Shown here: positions 56,768 through 64,000 of the stretch, one piece after another
Numbering within the stretch: the stretch's first letter is position 1
Layout of the letters: every line of letters begins with the position of its first letter
Assembly: GCF_900403705.1 (NCBI RefSeq)
Contig: NZ_OUNR01000001.1
Span: 434,001-498,000 of the forward strand
Reading direction: 5' to 3'
DNA: 64,000 nt
Origin: Nitrospira lenta
Lineage (GTDB): Bacteria > Nitrospirota > Nitrospiria > Nitrospirales > Nitrospiraceae
Program-made: the position numbers and the translations under genes
The notes under the pieces: model-generated
Databases searched by the model: none
Seen by the model: the letters and a program-made list of their open reading frames with translations, nothing else
What the model was told of the DNA's origin: nothing

Positions 56768-57670
56768 ATGAGCAAAGAACGTATTCAAATTTCAGAAGCC
56801 CTCTATGACATCATGCCGTCCGACTATCAGGACCTGGTCAAGAGCGCGACCTACGGCAAGGAAGATCGCGGCTGGAAGGATATCGGTAACAGCAAAGAAC
56901 TCATCGAGCAGCACTCACTCTGCGCCGGCTGCCCGGAGTCTATGGCCTTCCGCTATATCCTGGCCTCACTCCCCAACCCCGAAGACACTGTGATGGTCGG
57001 TTCAACCGGTTGCACCAGCCTGGTGTTCCCGATGGTGGCCGTTCACAACATTCACTCTCTCTTCGGCAACCAGAATGCTATCGCGTCCGGGCTGAAGCGC
57101 GCTCTGAGCGTCCGTTTTCCAGGCCGGACAAAGGATGTCGTCGTCCTCGCCGGTGACGGTGCAACCGTTGACATCGGCCTCGACATGACCCTTCAAGCCT
57201 GGTTTCGCCAGGAAAAGTTTACGACCATTTGCTTCGACAACGAACTCTACGCCAACACCGGCGGCCAGGAGAGCGGATTGATGCAGAAGGGCTTCGTCGC
57301 CAAGATGGCTCCGGTCGGCAAGCTGTTCGACAAGGTCCGGTTGCCTGAGATTGCCCGCGAATCAGGCTGTCACTATGTCGTGAATTGCACGGTCAGCAAG
57401 CCCTCACTGGTTGAGAAAGTCATTCGTAACGCCGTGCACATCGCTCGCGAAATCGGCCCGACCTATCTCCAGCTCTATACGCCTTGCATTCTGGAAATCG
57501 GGAAGAACAGCATGGAAGGCCTCCAGGAGATGCGTGACTCCGAAAAGCCGACCGAGCGATTCGCGTACAAAGAATACGTCAGCGAGCCGGCCAAGCAATT
57601 GCTGGCCGAACTAGCGGCGAAGGATAAAGAACGGAAAGCGGCCGCCAAGCAATTGGCCGGGCAAGCCTAA
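56768..57670 (+). CDS. porB: 2-oxoacid:ferredoxin oxidoreductase beta subunit
   Basis: A 300-residue thiamine-diphosphate-binding subunit. Cluster-ligating Cys occur in LCAGCPESM and near YTPCILEIG; the TPP motif is VVLAGDGATVDIGLDM, followed by CFDNELYANTGGQ. It carries the proximal [4Fe-4S] cluster and the TPP diphosphate site. GGAGG lies six bases before the ATG. The C-terminus is an Ala/Lys-rich helix. It is the third gene of the five-gene operon, 58 bp after porA. Confidence 0.9.
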   Translation: MSKERIQISEALYDIMPSDYQDLVKSATYGKEDRGWKDIGNSKELIEQHSLCAGCPESMAFRYILASLPNPEDTVMVGSTGCTSLVFPMVAVHNIHSLFGNQNAIASGLKRALSVRFPGRTKDVVVLAGDGATVDIGLDMTLQAWFRQEKFTTICFDNELYANTGGQESGLMQKGFVAKMAPVGKLFDKVRLPEIARESGCHYVVNCTVSKPSLVEKVIRNAVHIAREIGPTYLQLYTPCILEIGKNSMEGLQEMRDSEKPTERFAYKEYVSEPAKQLLAELAAKDKERKAAAKQLAGQA

Positions 57671-57688
57671 CGAAACCGGAGGTTGTCC

Positions 57689-58396
57689 ATGATTAAGAAG
57701 AGACTCAATATCCGGATGTCGGGTTTAGGCGGACAGGGTGCGGTCACCGCAGCCCATGTCTTGGCCATGGCCGCCAACCGGGACGGAAAGTTTTCGATCT
57801 CCAACCCATTCTTTGGAGCGGAGAAGCGGATGGCTCCGGCGGAGAGCTATTGCCGCATCGGAATCGAACGGATCTATGACCGTGGCGAATTGGTATTCCC
57901 AGACGTGATCCAAGTATTTCACCCTCAGGTCATCACGATGGGCAAGAGCTATACGATGCCATTCTATTCCGGCGTGAAGGAAGGCGGCGTTGTGGTTATT
58001 AACTCCGCTCAGCCCCTTCTGTCGGAAGAAGATATTCAGCGGCTCAAAGACTTGAACGTCGCCCTGTTTTATATCGCCGGAACTGAGCTCGCCATCGAAG
58101 TCGCTGGCACTGAGCTATCCACGAACATGGCCATGATCGGGTCTGTGGCGGGTATTACCAAGTGCGTCTCCATGGAATCCCTAGATGGGGCGCTTCAGGA
58201 GCGGTTTGGAAAGAAATTCGTCGCCTCCGGTGGTACGGCTTCGTTGGATGAAGCGATCAAGAAGAAATTCGCCAAGAAAGAAATGCTGCTCGCCAAGAAT
58301 CTGGCCACTGTCAAGGCCGCGTATGAGATCGCGAGCGAATGGGCAGATAAGAACAAGATCGAGTTACGAGTCGGCAATCCTGCCGTAGCCGCGTAA
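57689..58396 (+). CDS. porG: 2-oxoacid:ferredoxin oxidoreductase gamma subunit
   Basis: A 235-residue subunit with the family start IRMSGLGGQGAVTAAHVLAM and the core FFGAEKRMAPAESYCRIG, ELVFPDVIQVFHPQ and TNMAMIGSVAGITK. It completes the heterodimeric active centre and may help bind CoA. The frame also opens at a TTG six bases earlier, but the ATG at 57689 has GGAGG seven bases upstream. It follows porB by 18 bp. Confidence 0.9.
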   Translation: MIKKRLNIRMSGLGGQGAVTAAHVLAMAANRDGKFSISNPFFGAEKRMAPAESYCRIGIERIYDRGELVFPDVIQVFHPQVITMGKSYTMPFYSGVKEGGVVVINSAQPLLSEEDIQRLKDLNVALFYIAGTELAIEVAGTELSTNMAMIGSVAGITKCVSMESLDGALQERFGKKFVASGGTASLDEAIKKKFAKKEMLLAKNLATVKAAYEIASEWADKNKIELRVGNPAVAA

Positions 58397-58414
58397 GAGA
58401 AGGAACTACGTCGC

Positions 58415-58693
58415 ATGTATAACGTAGCGCAAGTCATCGATGAGAAATGCACTGCCAAGAAGGGCTGCCGCCTCTGTATCATGTATTGCCCGGAAGCCAA
58501 CTGCCTGGATCTGAACTCCAGCAAGATGGTCGCCGAGGTCAATATTGATCGCTGCAAGGGGTGCGAGCTGTGCGTGGTCGTGTGCGACGCCGCAAAACAC
58601 AATGCGATTGAGATGCAGGCCGTAAGCGCCACCGGTCAACTGATGGCGAAAAAAGGCGAATCCGCAGCTCTTGGACAAGCCTACCAAGGCTAA
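58415..58693 (+). CDS. porD: 2-oxoacid:ferredoxin oxidoreductase delta (2[4Fe-4S] ferredoxin-like) subunit
   Basis: A 92-residue ferredoxin-like subunit that passes electrons between ferredoxin and the TPP centre. The second Cys motif is standard (CKGCELCVVVC). The first is unusual: C12-x5-C18-x2-C21-x3-C25-P, with Lys where the usual first Cys would be (position 15); C12 or C30 could substitute as ligand. The tail (about 60-92) has no Cys. GAAGGAA precedes the ATG. It is the last gene before the terminator. Confidence 0.88.
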   Translation: MYNVAQVIDEKCTAKKGCRLCIMYCPEANCLDLNSSKMVAEVNIDRCKGCELCVVVCDAAKHNAIEMQAVSATGQLMAKKGESAALGQAYQG

Positions 58694-58717
58694 TCCGTTA
58701 CGACGTGAATAACGGGA

Positions 58718-58749
58718 AACCCCATAGCGTCCGCGCTATGGGGTTTTTT
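58718..58749 (+). terminator. Intrinsic terminator of the oxidoreductase operon
   Basis: A stem of about 11 bp (AACCCCATAGCG with CGCTATGGGGTT) and a short loop, followed by TTTTTT. It lies 25 bp after the delta-subunit stop. Confidence 0.9.
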
Positions 58750-58768
58750 GTTGAGAAATGAGGGATCC

Positions 58769-59038
58769 ATGGATACAGAAGACAACGTCATCAATGAGCT
58801 CCTCGCGGAGATCTCCGGACTGATCACGCAATACCCCAAAGCAATCGAGCGGCGCGCGGCGCAAATCCAAGCCTCAGGAAAAGATCCTGAACTCGTCGAT
58901 AAGCTCGTGAAAGCGGCCGATACGATGCGAGATAGCGGAAATCTATATCTGACTTGGGCAAAGCACTATGCCGCACTGGCAGACGGCAATACGGATGCCT
59001 CTTCAGACGAAGATGAAACAGAGGACTTTGACGTCTAA
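58769..59038 (+). CDS. Small acidic protein of unknown function
   Basis: An 89-residue protein, helical and charged: DNVINELLAEISGLITQYPK, IERRAAQIQAS, and TMRDSGNLYLTWAKHYAALA. It ends in a very acidic tail (TDASSDEDETEDFDV). No signal peptide or known motif. The ATG at 58769 with AGGG upstream is preferred to the ATG at 58748, which falls right at the end of the terminator. It starts 20 bp after that terminator, so it depends on readthrough or on a promoter within the hairpin region. The family is not recognised. Confidence 0.65.
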   Translation: MDTEDNVINELLAEISGLITQYPKAIERRAAQIQASGKDPELVDKLVKAADTMRDSGNLYLTWAKHYAALADGNTDASSDEDETEDFDV

Positions 59039-59101
59039 AAAAGACTCCCGCTCCGCAAGAAGTTTTGCTAGAATGGGTCTCGCTTTCATTGCACCCTACG
59101 T

Positions 59102-59177
59102 TCCCCGGTAGCTCAGTTGGTAGAGCAGCCGGCTGTTAACCGGCTGGTCGCAGGTTCGAGTCCTGCCCGGGGAGCCA
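59102..59177 (+). tRNA. tRNA-Asn (anticodon GUU)
   Basis: A 76-nt cloverleaf with encoded CCA: acceptor TCCCCGG/CCGGGGA, D-arm AGCTCAGTTGGTAGAGC, anticodon loop CTGTTAA, T-arm CAGGTTCGAGTCCTG. All stems pair. Confidence 0.97.
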
Positions 59178-59183
59178 ACATAT

Positions 59184-59222
59184 AAAGAGGGCTGACGGCA
59201 TTGTGCCGTCAGCCCTCTTTTC
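59184..59222 (+). terminator. Terminator after tRNA-Asn
   Basis: A perfect 17-bp stem (AAAGAGGGCTGACGGCA with TGCCGTCAGCCCTCTTT), three-base loop, then T. The arms have A- and T-rich ends, so it may also stop leftward transcription of the aldolase-family gene, which ends 19 bp away. Confidence 0.88.
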
Positions 59223-59240
59223 ATTTCAGCTGTCATTCGT

Positions 59241-59888
59241 CTATGCCGCTAAATTCGATGTTCGTTGATTGGACGTCCGTGCGGCGACACCGCTCTTCAG
59301 GACAATCTCACAGATATGATCCAACCGTTCGATATGCTCATAGGCGGCCCATGGGTCTGCGGCCACGGCGCACACGCCATGGTTCGCCTGCCCAACGATG
59401 TCGAATTCGAGCGCCCCATCCTTCTGCAGCCCAAAACAATCGGCCGTGGCATCAGCCAGATCTCGAGACAGCGCCGGTAGGGCAGGAACCGTCCGACCAA
59501 CCCTGGTATAGCGCGAGATCTCAGGAAACTCAGCGCTCATGGCCTGCAAGTCCACTCCTGCATAGATCGCCGCGACAATGTGGGTCGCATGCACATGAAC
59601 TACCGTCCGTGTCTTTTTGGAGTCCCGTTGTAAATTCCAATGCATCCAGAGTTCGCCGGACGGCTGCTGGCCATCCCGAATTTTTGGAATCAGTTGATGC
59701 GTCACCGGATCACTCACAATCTCTAATCGAACCACATGCTCCGGATGCACGATCGTCTTTCGCCACCCAGACGGCGTGATATACAGATACCTCCCGTCCC
59801 GTTTCCGCATACTGATATTACCGTCTCTGGTCGTAATCCACCCACGCTCATACACCCGCCGCATCACGTCGCCGATTGCTGTTAACAT
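59241..59888 (-). CDS. Class II aldolase/adducin-family protein
   Basis: A 215-residue protein of the family that includes fuculose-1-phosphate aldolase, ribulose-5-phosphate 4-epimerase and methylthioribulose-1-phosphate dehydratase. Visible elements are RGWITTRDGNISMR, LYITPSGWRK, the zinc-type His pair in VVHVHATHIVAAIYA and the third His in GQANHGVCAVAADP. The usual catalytic Glu position reads PSGELWMHW. Without relatives nearby (no mtnA, mtnC, mtnD) the substrate is open. AAGGAGG precedes the ATG. It converges with tRNA-Asn. Confidence 0.83.
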   Translation of the reverse strand: MLTAIGDVMRRVYERGWITTRDGNISMRKRDGRYLYITPSGWRKTIVHPEHVVRLEIVSDPVTHQLIPKIRDGQQPSGELWMHWNLQRDSKKTRTVVHVHATHIVAAIYAGVDLQAMSAEFPEISRYTRVGRTVPALPALSRDLADATADCFGLQKDGALEFDIVGQANHGVCAVAADPWAAYEHIERLDHICEIVLKSGVAARTSNQRTSNLAA

Positions 59889-60023
59889 GCCGCCCTCCTT
59901 CTACAAACTCCCAGGTCCCGTTATCGGTCGATGCGCGTCCTCGCTTGAGGACTTGCACGCAAGTCATCTCTGTTGAACTTTCGGTATACGATCACGGCCG
60001 GATATTGTTTATGATGGGGCACG

Positions 60024-61007
60024 ATGATCCGCACATACCCCTTTGCTCCGCCCGCCATACTCCGGAACGCGCATCTCATGACCCTTGCGCCACGGTACTG
60101 GCCGCGAGATCTCTCACTGAGACAGATTCCTCAGCACGAACGTCTCTTTACGACTGAGCCTGGCACGCAGCTCCTCGGACTCTGCCACTGGCAGCCGCGC
60201 CCCGCTGAGTCTCCCACGCTCGTTCTTGTTCACGGACTAGAAGGCAGCGCGGACTCGCATTACATGCGTGGCATTACGGCAAAAGCGTACCGGCGTGGTT
60301 TCAATGTCGTGAGGATGAACCAGCGCACCTGCGGCGGCACCGAGCACCTTACGCCGACTCTCTATAACAGCGGGCTGAGCGGCGATTGCCGGAAGATTGT
60401 CAGAGAACTGGCGTCGGTAGACCACCTGACGCATATCTGGCTGGTAGGCTATTCAATGGGCGGCAATCTGGTACTGAAAGCAGCCGGTGAACTCGCAGGG
60501 ACGGTACCGGCCCTCGCGGGGACCGTCGCGGTATGCCCGAATATCGATCCGACTCAATGCGTGGCGGCCTTGGAGCAGCCGCGAAACTGGATCTATCACT
60601 ACCACTTCCTCTCACGGCTCAAAGCGCGCATGAAACGGAAAGCCGGGCTCTTTCCAGGCAAATGGGACTTGCGTGCGATGGGTTCGATGAAAACCATCAG
60701 CCAGTTCGACGACTACTATACCGCCCGAGACGGAGGCTATCGGGATGGCGCAGACTACTACGATCGCGCAGGAGCCCGGCACGTGCTGCATCAAATCGCC
60801 GTCCCGACCTTGATCGTCACCGCCCAGGACGACCCATTCATTCCCTACTCGCTATTCACCCGTCCTGAACTCATGGAGAACCAAAGCATCACCCTACTGG
60901 CGCCTCGCCATGGCGGACATTGCGGATTCTTCAGCGTGAGCCAAACCGGTGAAGACGCGTACTGGGCAGAGAACAGAATTATTGAGTTTGTAAGTCGCAC
61001 GCGGTAA
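60024..61007 (+). CDS. YheT-type alpha/beta hydrolase
   Basis: A 327-residue alpha/beta hydrolase. An oxyanion-hole region LVLVHGLEGSADSHYMRG and NVVRMNQRTCGGTE precede the nucleophile Ser near residue 144 in WLVGYSMGGNLVLK. The acid is in VTAQDDPFIPY and the His in APRHGGHCGF. The HLMTLAPRYWPR start and overall length match the YheT/ABHD1-3 group, esterases or acyltransferases of lipids of uncertain substrate. It stands alone between divergent and convergent leftward genes. Confidence 0.9.
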   Translation: MIRTYPFAPPAILRNAHLMTLAPRYWPRDLSLRQIPQHERLFTTEPGTQLLGLCHWQPRPAESPTLVLVHGLEGSADSHYMRGITAKAYRRGFNVVRMNQRTCGGTEHLTPTLYNSGLSGDCRKIVRELASVDHLTHIWLVGYSMGGNLVLKAAGELAGTVPALAGTVAVCPNIDPTQCVAALEQPRNWIYHYHFLSRLKARMKRKAGLFPGKWDLRAMGSMKTISQFDDYYTARDGGYRDGADYYDRAGARHVLHQIAVPTLIVTAQDDPFIPYSLFTRPELMENQSITLLAPRHGGHCGFFSVSQTGEDAYWAENRIIEFVSRTR

Positions 61008-61055
61008 CTGATGTGGCGGCCTCAACCAAGAGGGCCGCCACCGGGGACGTATCGG

Positions 61056-61514
61056 CTAAGCGGCTTTCTTCAATCGACGGGGAATAGTCGCAGCGACCAG
61101 CGGAGCACAGGTTCTGACCCAGGTCACAATGAGCCACGCAATAGCTGCCACAATGCCCACGATAAACATCCAGTTATAGATTCCCTTGGCGAATTTATTC
61201 AGAAACGGGCCACCCACCAGCAACAGGACTCCGTAGGCCAAAATCACCGTGGCCAGCGTCGTCACCGGAAGAATCAACGCCCGATAGGGCGACAGCCATT
61301 TCCAGTCCTCAGAAGGATCTCCCGCTAACTGGCGCGCGCCGAGCCAGGCGAGTGCGATCGTGCAACCATAACCAAGAAACTGGACCAGATCTGAAGCGGC
61401 TAACTTCCCCACCGCCGTCTCGCGAAAGAGCGGAACTTGTCCGAGGATCAGGGCGAACGCGCACGAGAGTATCATCGCCACACCGTACTGCATCAGCCAC
61501 GCCCGTGCTTTCAT
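61056..61514 (-). CDS. Unknown four-helix membrane protein
   Basis: A protein of about 152 residues with four hydrophobic segments: MILSCAFALILGQVPLF, LVQFLGYGCTIALAWLG, LPVTTLATVILAYGVLLLVG and WMFIVGIVAAIAWLIVTWV. The end is basic (RRLKKAA), as for a cytoplasmic C-terminus. No family is recognised. AGGAGG lies six bases before the ATG at 61514; the adjacent ATG at 61517 is also possible. It lies between yheT (convergent) and pafA (same strand, 121 bp gap). Confidence 0.7.
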   Translation of the reverse strand: MKARAWLMQYGVAMILSCAFALILGQVPLFRETAVGKLAASDLVQFLGYGCTIALAWLGARQLAGDPSEDWKWLSPYRALILPVTTLATVILAYGVLLLVGGPFLNKFAKGIYNWMFIVGIVAAIAWLIVTWVRTCAPLVAATIPRRLKKAA

Positions 61515-61635
61515 CATGCACCTCCTGCCGGTATCGGGAAGAATCGCCCGACCCCTGACAAGCATACCACCACACCGATGGTTTCATAGAATCAACGTGA
61601 TATGCGACAGAGCCGCCGAATGAGGAAGTGCCCAA

Positions 61636-63120
61636 TCAAGCAGATTGAAGGTAGGTGCGGACATCCTGAACATACGTTTTGAATGGATCCGGCATGGGGA
61701 ACGGTGTACGCCCGTCGACCTGAACGATCGACCAATTGATGACATAGGCCGGAAAAAACGGCTGGCCCTGCGCTTGCTCGCCAAGCACTTCAGCCGGACC
61801 GGCCGCTAATAAATGACGAATCAACTCTCCCCGCCCGAATGCACGCGTGTTACGTGGAGGATGTTCCATCGCGAGGGCAATCGCTTTGTCCGTCGTCATG
61901 CGAGGCACCCGCCCCTCTTCAAGCAGCCCGAAATAGAGGCCGCGATCCACACGCAAATTATGATATTCGAGATCGAGACTCTTGAGCGCCGGATCCTGCC
62001 ACTCCAACTGTTCGGCTTCACGAAAGGATTCGAGCAGCCACAATTTGGAGGCCCAGTCGACACGCCCGACCAGCTTGGCATAGTCGCCGCGCAAGTCCGT
62101 CAGGACAGACTCCCACTGGTCGAGCACCCAGTCCGTCTCCTCGTCCTGCCCGGCGTAGGCCTCGCGTGCCGCCGCAAGAAATTGTTCCTGAATATCGATC
62201 GCCGAAATCGTCTTGCCCGATTGCAGCCGCACGATCCATTGGCGCTCTTGATCTTGGGAGATCTCTTGCAGGGTTTCGACCGGCTCATCGAGCTCCACAC
62301 CGGCCGGCGCCTTCCCCTCTTCGATCAACTGCAACACCAATCCAGTCGTGCCCATTTTGAGCGCCGTGGCGACCTCGGCCATGTTGGAGTCACCGAGGAG
62401 TAGATGGATCCGGCGGTATTGATTGGGATCCGCCAGCGGCTCGTCCCGCGTGTTCACGATCGCGCGGTTCTGCTGCACCCACTCGAAGAAATCGTTGACG
62501 ATATGATCGGCCCGCTGTGAAATCTGATAAGGGATCATCGTCTGGGGGCCGTGCGAACGCAGCGCCCCGCGCGGCACAATCAGGCGATCCATCTGAATCC
62601 AGGCATCCTGCGGATTCGCCGCCCCGATGCGGCCCGAGCCGGTGAAAATCTGTCTGGTGACTAAGAAAGTGACGAGAGGACTCAACCCTCTCCGGCTGAA
62701 GGGAAACCGGCGAGTGACCAGATAGTTCTCGTGCGATCCAAACGTCGCGTCGGTCTCATGGTCAATATTGTTTTTGATGAGCGAAATGGTCTCGCCAAAA
62801 CCCAACGCTTCAATCGCCTCCTGTAGCAGTTGATCCCCGGCCCGATCGACTGCAACGAGATCGGCGAGCGACTGACATTCGGGCGAAGCATATTCAAGGT
62901 GCCCCATATCGAGATACATCCGCCCGGCATTCGTGAGAAAGCCTCCGTTCCCCGGAGGTTCATCGTGCCCGCGATGGTGCAGATCGAGCACTCCACGGCG
63001 CTGAACCTGGAACAGATAATTGCGGATCTGGTGAGCAAACCATGTCGGTGAGTGATCGGGACGATCCTCATTGACGAGGAGTCCGTACTCCGTTTCAAGG
63101 CCGAATATACGGTTCAGCAT
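61636..63120 (-). CDS. pafA: Pup-protein ligase (PafA/Dop family)
   Basis: A 494-residue carboxylate-amine ligase fold protein. It starts MLNRIFGLETEYGLLV (ATP-binding Glu residues in the ETEYG block). Further blocks are NAGRMYLDMGHLEYASPEC, LIKNNIDHETDATFGSHENY, VNTRDEPLADPNQYRRIH and LLGDSNMAEVATALKMGT. The loop after the first strand is short (about 15 residues, LDLHHRGHDEPPGNG), not the long Dop loop, and the C-terminus DPFKTYVQDVRTYLQSA resembles PafA, so ligase is favoured over deamidase/depupylase. It attaches Pup to target lysines for the proteasome. The frame opens at 63189, but the ATG at 63120 starts the fold. The proteasome alpha gene lies 147 bp upstream. Confidence 0.87.
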   Translation of the reverse strand: MLNRIFGLETEYGLLVNEDRPDHSPTWFAHQIRNYLFQVQRRGVLDLHHRGHDEPPGNGGFLTNAGRMYLDMGHLEYASPECQSLADLVAVDRAGDQLLQEAIEALGFGETISLIKNNIDHETDATFGSHENYLVTRRFPFSRRGLSPLVTFLVTRQIFTGSGRIGAANPQDAWIQMDRLIVPRGALRSHGPQTMIPYQISQRADHIVNDFFEWVQQNRAIVNTRDEPLADPNQYRRIHLLLGDSNMAEVATALKMGTTGLVLQLIEEGKAPAGVELDEPVETLQEISQDQERQWIVRLQSGKTISAIDIQEQFLAAAREAYAGQDEETDWVLDQWESVLTDLRGDYAKLVGRVDWASKLWLLESFREAEQLEWQDPALKSLDLEYHNLRVDRGLYFGLLEEGRVPRMTTDKAIALAMEHPPRNTRAFGRGELIRHLLAAGPAEVLGEQAQGQPFFPAYVINWSIVQVDGRTPFPMPDPFKTYVQDVRTYLQSA

Positions 63121-63216
63121 GAATACGCACCCCGATGGCCCACATAAAATGGATGATCGTGACTCTGCGTGCCTCTGATGGACTACCAAATCGGCAAGTG
63201 CTCGAGGCAGTCCCGA

Positions 63217-63266
63217 TGCACCAGTAGTCCCTACTCCGTCTCAAGCCCGACTATACGGTTCAGCAG
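63217..63266 (-). pseudogene. Relic of a duplicated pafA 5' end
   Basis: 47 bases (63266-63220) match the first bases of pafA (63120-63074) at 40 of 47 positions (about 85%). The start ATG is CTG here and the Tyr codon TAC of ETEYG is TAG, so the copy reads LLNRIVGLETE-stop-GLLV. After LLV the similarity ends. It looks like what remains of a second pafA/dop-type gene between prcA and pafA. Confidence 0.75.
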
Positions 63267-63267
63267 A

Positions 63268-64000
63268 TTAGCGATTCACAACAGACTGAAAGTCGCCTGG
63301 AAGCAATCGCGCGAGTTCGGCGGACTTCAGTGCACGATACTTCGATGAACCGGCCTGCTGCCGCTCCAGGACCGCGCACTCCAGCGTCTTATCCGCCAGC
63401 ACCTCACGAAGATGCGCGAGCAATGCAGTCTGATCGGGAATCGCTGCAACCGTCTCACCACTAGTCTCATGTCCGCTATCAGCCGACGCCTCTGACGAAT
63501 CCTGCTGCTGATGCGCCAGCGATCCGATCGCCCAGGTGCGCAGAGCCAACTGCAAGCCCTGCTCAAGCGTGCAGGGAGACGGTTTCTGTGCCTTCAGATA
63601 CTCTTGCATGCGCGCCTGCACCTGCTTCGTCGCGGCCAGCACGGCATACTCCTTGAGTTCTTCGAACGTTCCGTCATAGTTGATCGTGAGTAGCGTATCC
63701 TTCTCCGGTTTCTGACCCAACTCGGCCAGAAGAATCCTGACGATAAACGGCGCCTTATACACTTCTTCGAAAGCCTGCTTGATGACCGGAGCAATTCCGT
63801 ATTTCACCAGGCGCGAACCGGTCACGTCGGACGGAGATCGGTTGAACCCTTCCGTATGCGCCATCTCTAACAGGCTGAATCGGAGCTTTTCCAGATCCGC
63901 CGGATGCCCCATGCCTCCGAGCGCAATCCGGTCGTAAATCTCATAGAGCTTCGACGTGCCTTTGCTGACGGTCGTCAGGAGAAGACCTCCGTCGTAGCCC
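63268..64000 (-). CDS. prcA: Proteasome alpha subunit, 5' end outside window
   Basis: The frame is open through the window end, so only the C-terminal 243 or so residues are seen. It reads GYDGGLLLTTVSKGTSKLYE, IALGGMGHPADLEKLRFSL, SRLVKYGIAPVIKQAFEEVY and ILLAELGQKPEKDTLLTINY, the alpha-type proteasome fold as in actinobacterial PrcA. Alpha rings gate the 20S core and dock the ATPase ring. The C-terminal ~60 residues (after QDSSEASADSGHE) are an extended, low-complexity and then helical tail. The matching beta subunit and Pup genes would lie beyond 64000. The Pup ligase gene follows downstream on the same strand. Confidence 0.9.
   Translation of the reverse strand, partial: GYDGGLLLTTVSKGTSKLYEIYDRIALGGMGHPADLEKLRFSLLEMAHTEGFNRSPSDVTGSRLVKYGIAPVIKQAFEEVYKAPFIVRILLAELGQKPEKDTLLTINYDGTFEELKEYAVLAATKQVQARMQEYLKAQKPSPCTLEQGLQLALRTWAIGSLAHQQQDSSEASADSGHETSGETVAAIPDQTALLAHLREVLADKTLECAVLERQQAGSSKYRALKSAELARLLPGDFQSVVNR

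Overview
This 64 kb window is core chromosome of a Gram-negative bacterium, most likely a Nitrospira (phylum Nitrospirota). The assignment is an inference from gene content. It rests on a five-gene 2-oxoacid:ferredoxin oxidoreductase cluster of the kind used in the reductive TCA cycle, a Pup-proteasome segment (pafA-type ligase plus proteasome alpha subunit) in a cell that also has TonB-dependent outer-membrane transport, a VPLPA/PEP-CTERM-like surface protein, and a T-box controlled leuA. No phage, insertion sequence, integrase, CRISPR array or rRNA operon was seen. Coding density is high and nearly all genes have recognisable families.

Layout. Positions 1-6064 (+) hold a partial surface protein and then a four-gene accessory locus: a TonB-dependent receptor, an unusual membrane-anchored winged-helix regulator, an exported CbiK/CbiX-like chelatase and a small PepSY-like membrane protein. 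This looks like a metal or tetrapyrrole uptake system. A row of hairpins (6119-6280) separates it from two convergent bacterioferritin genes whose heme and ferroxidase residues are split between the two proteins. Positions 7577-18882 (-) carry topA, dprA, rng and the cell-shape operon rodA-mrdA-mreD-mreC-mreB with an RDD-family membrane protein gene at its head. Positions 19167-19865 (+) encode a SurA-N-type membrane protein without a PPIase domain.

Positions 19909-33131 (-) form a long co-directional run. Read in the direction of transcription it is ilvB-ilvN-ilvC-psd-pssA-[T-box]-leuA-cupin-leuB-NHL-asd-DUF2905-spoIID-queA. It joins branched-chain amino-acid synthesis to phosphatidylethanolamine synthesis, with a leucine (CUC) T-box separating leuA from the upstream genes. 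RNase P RNA (rnpB) with a good sigma70 promoter follows, then an M48 lipoprotein protease, RNase HIII, a C4 zinc-ribbon coiled-coil protein and a CAU tRNA.

Positions 36511-51861 (-) hold dnaG-rpoD, then rho, rpmE, prfA, prmC, murA and the histidine genes (hisG-D-B, an internal terminator, then hisH-lipoprotein-hisA-hisF-hisIE-HIT). Rho has a strong promoter about 370 bp upstream and hence a long leader. Positions 52339-54484 (+) encode three small or accessory proteins. Positions 54821-58693 (+) are the 2-oxoacid:ferredoxin oxidoreductase operon, led by a near-perfect sigma70 promoter and closed by a strong terminator. After a small acidic unknown protein, tRNA-Asn, a class II aldolase-family gene, a YheT-type hydrolase and an unknown membrane protein, the window ends in the Pup-proteasome genes (-), with prcA cut by the window edge. 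Between prcA and pafA lies an 85%-identical, stop-containing relic of the pafA 5' end.
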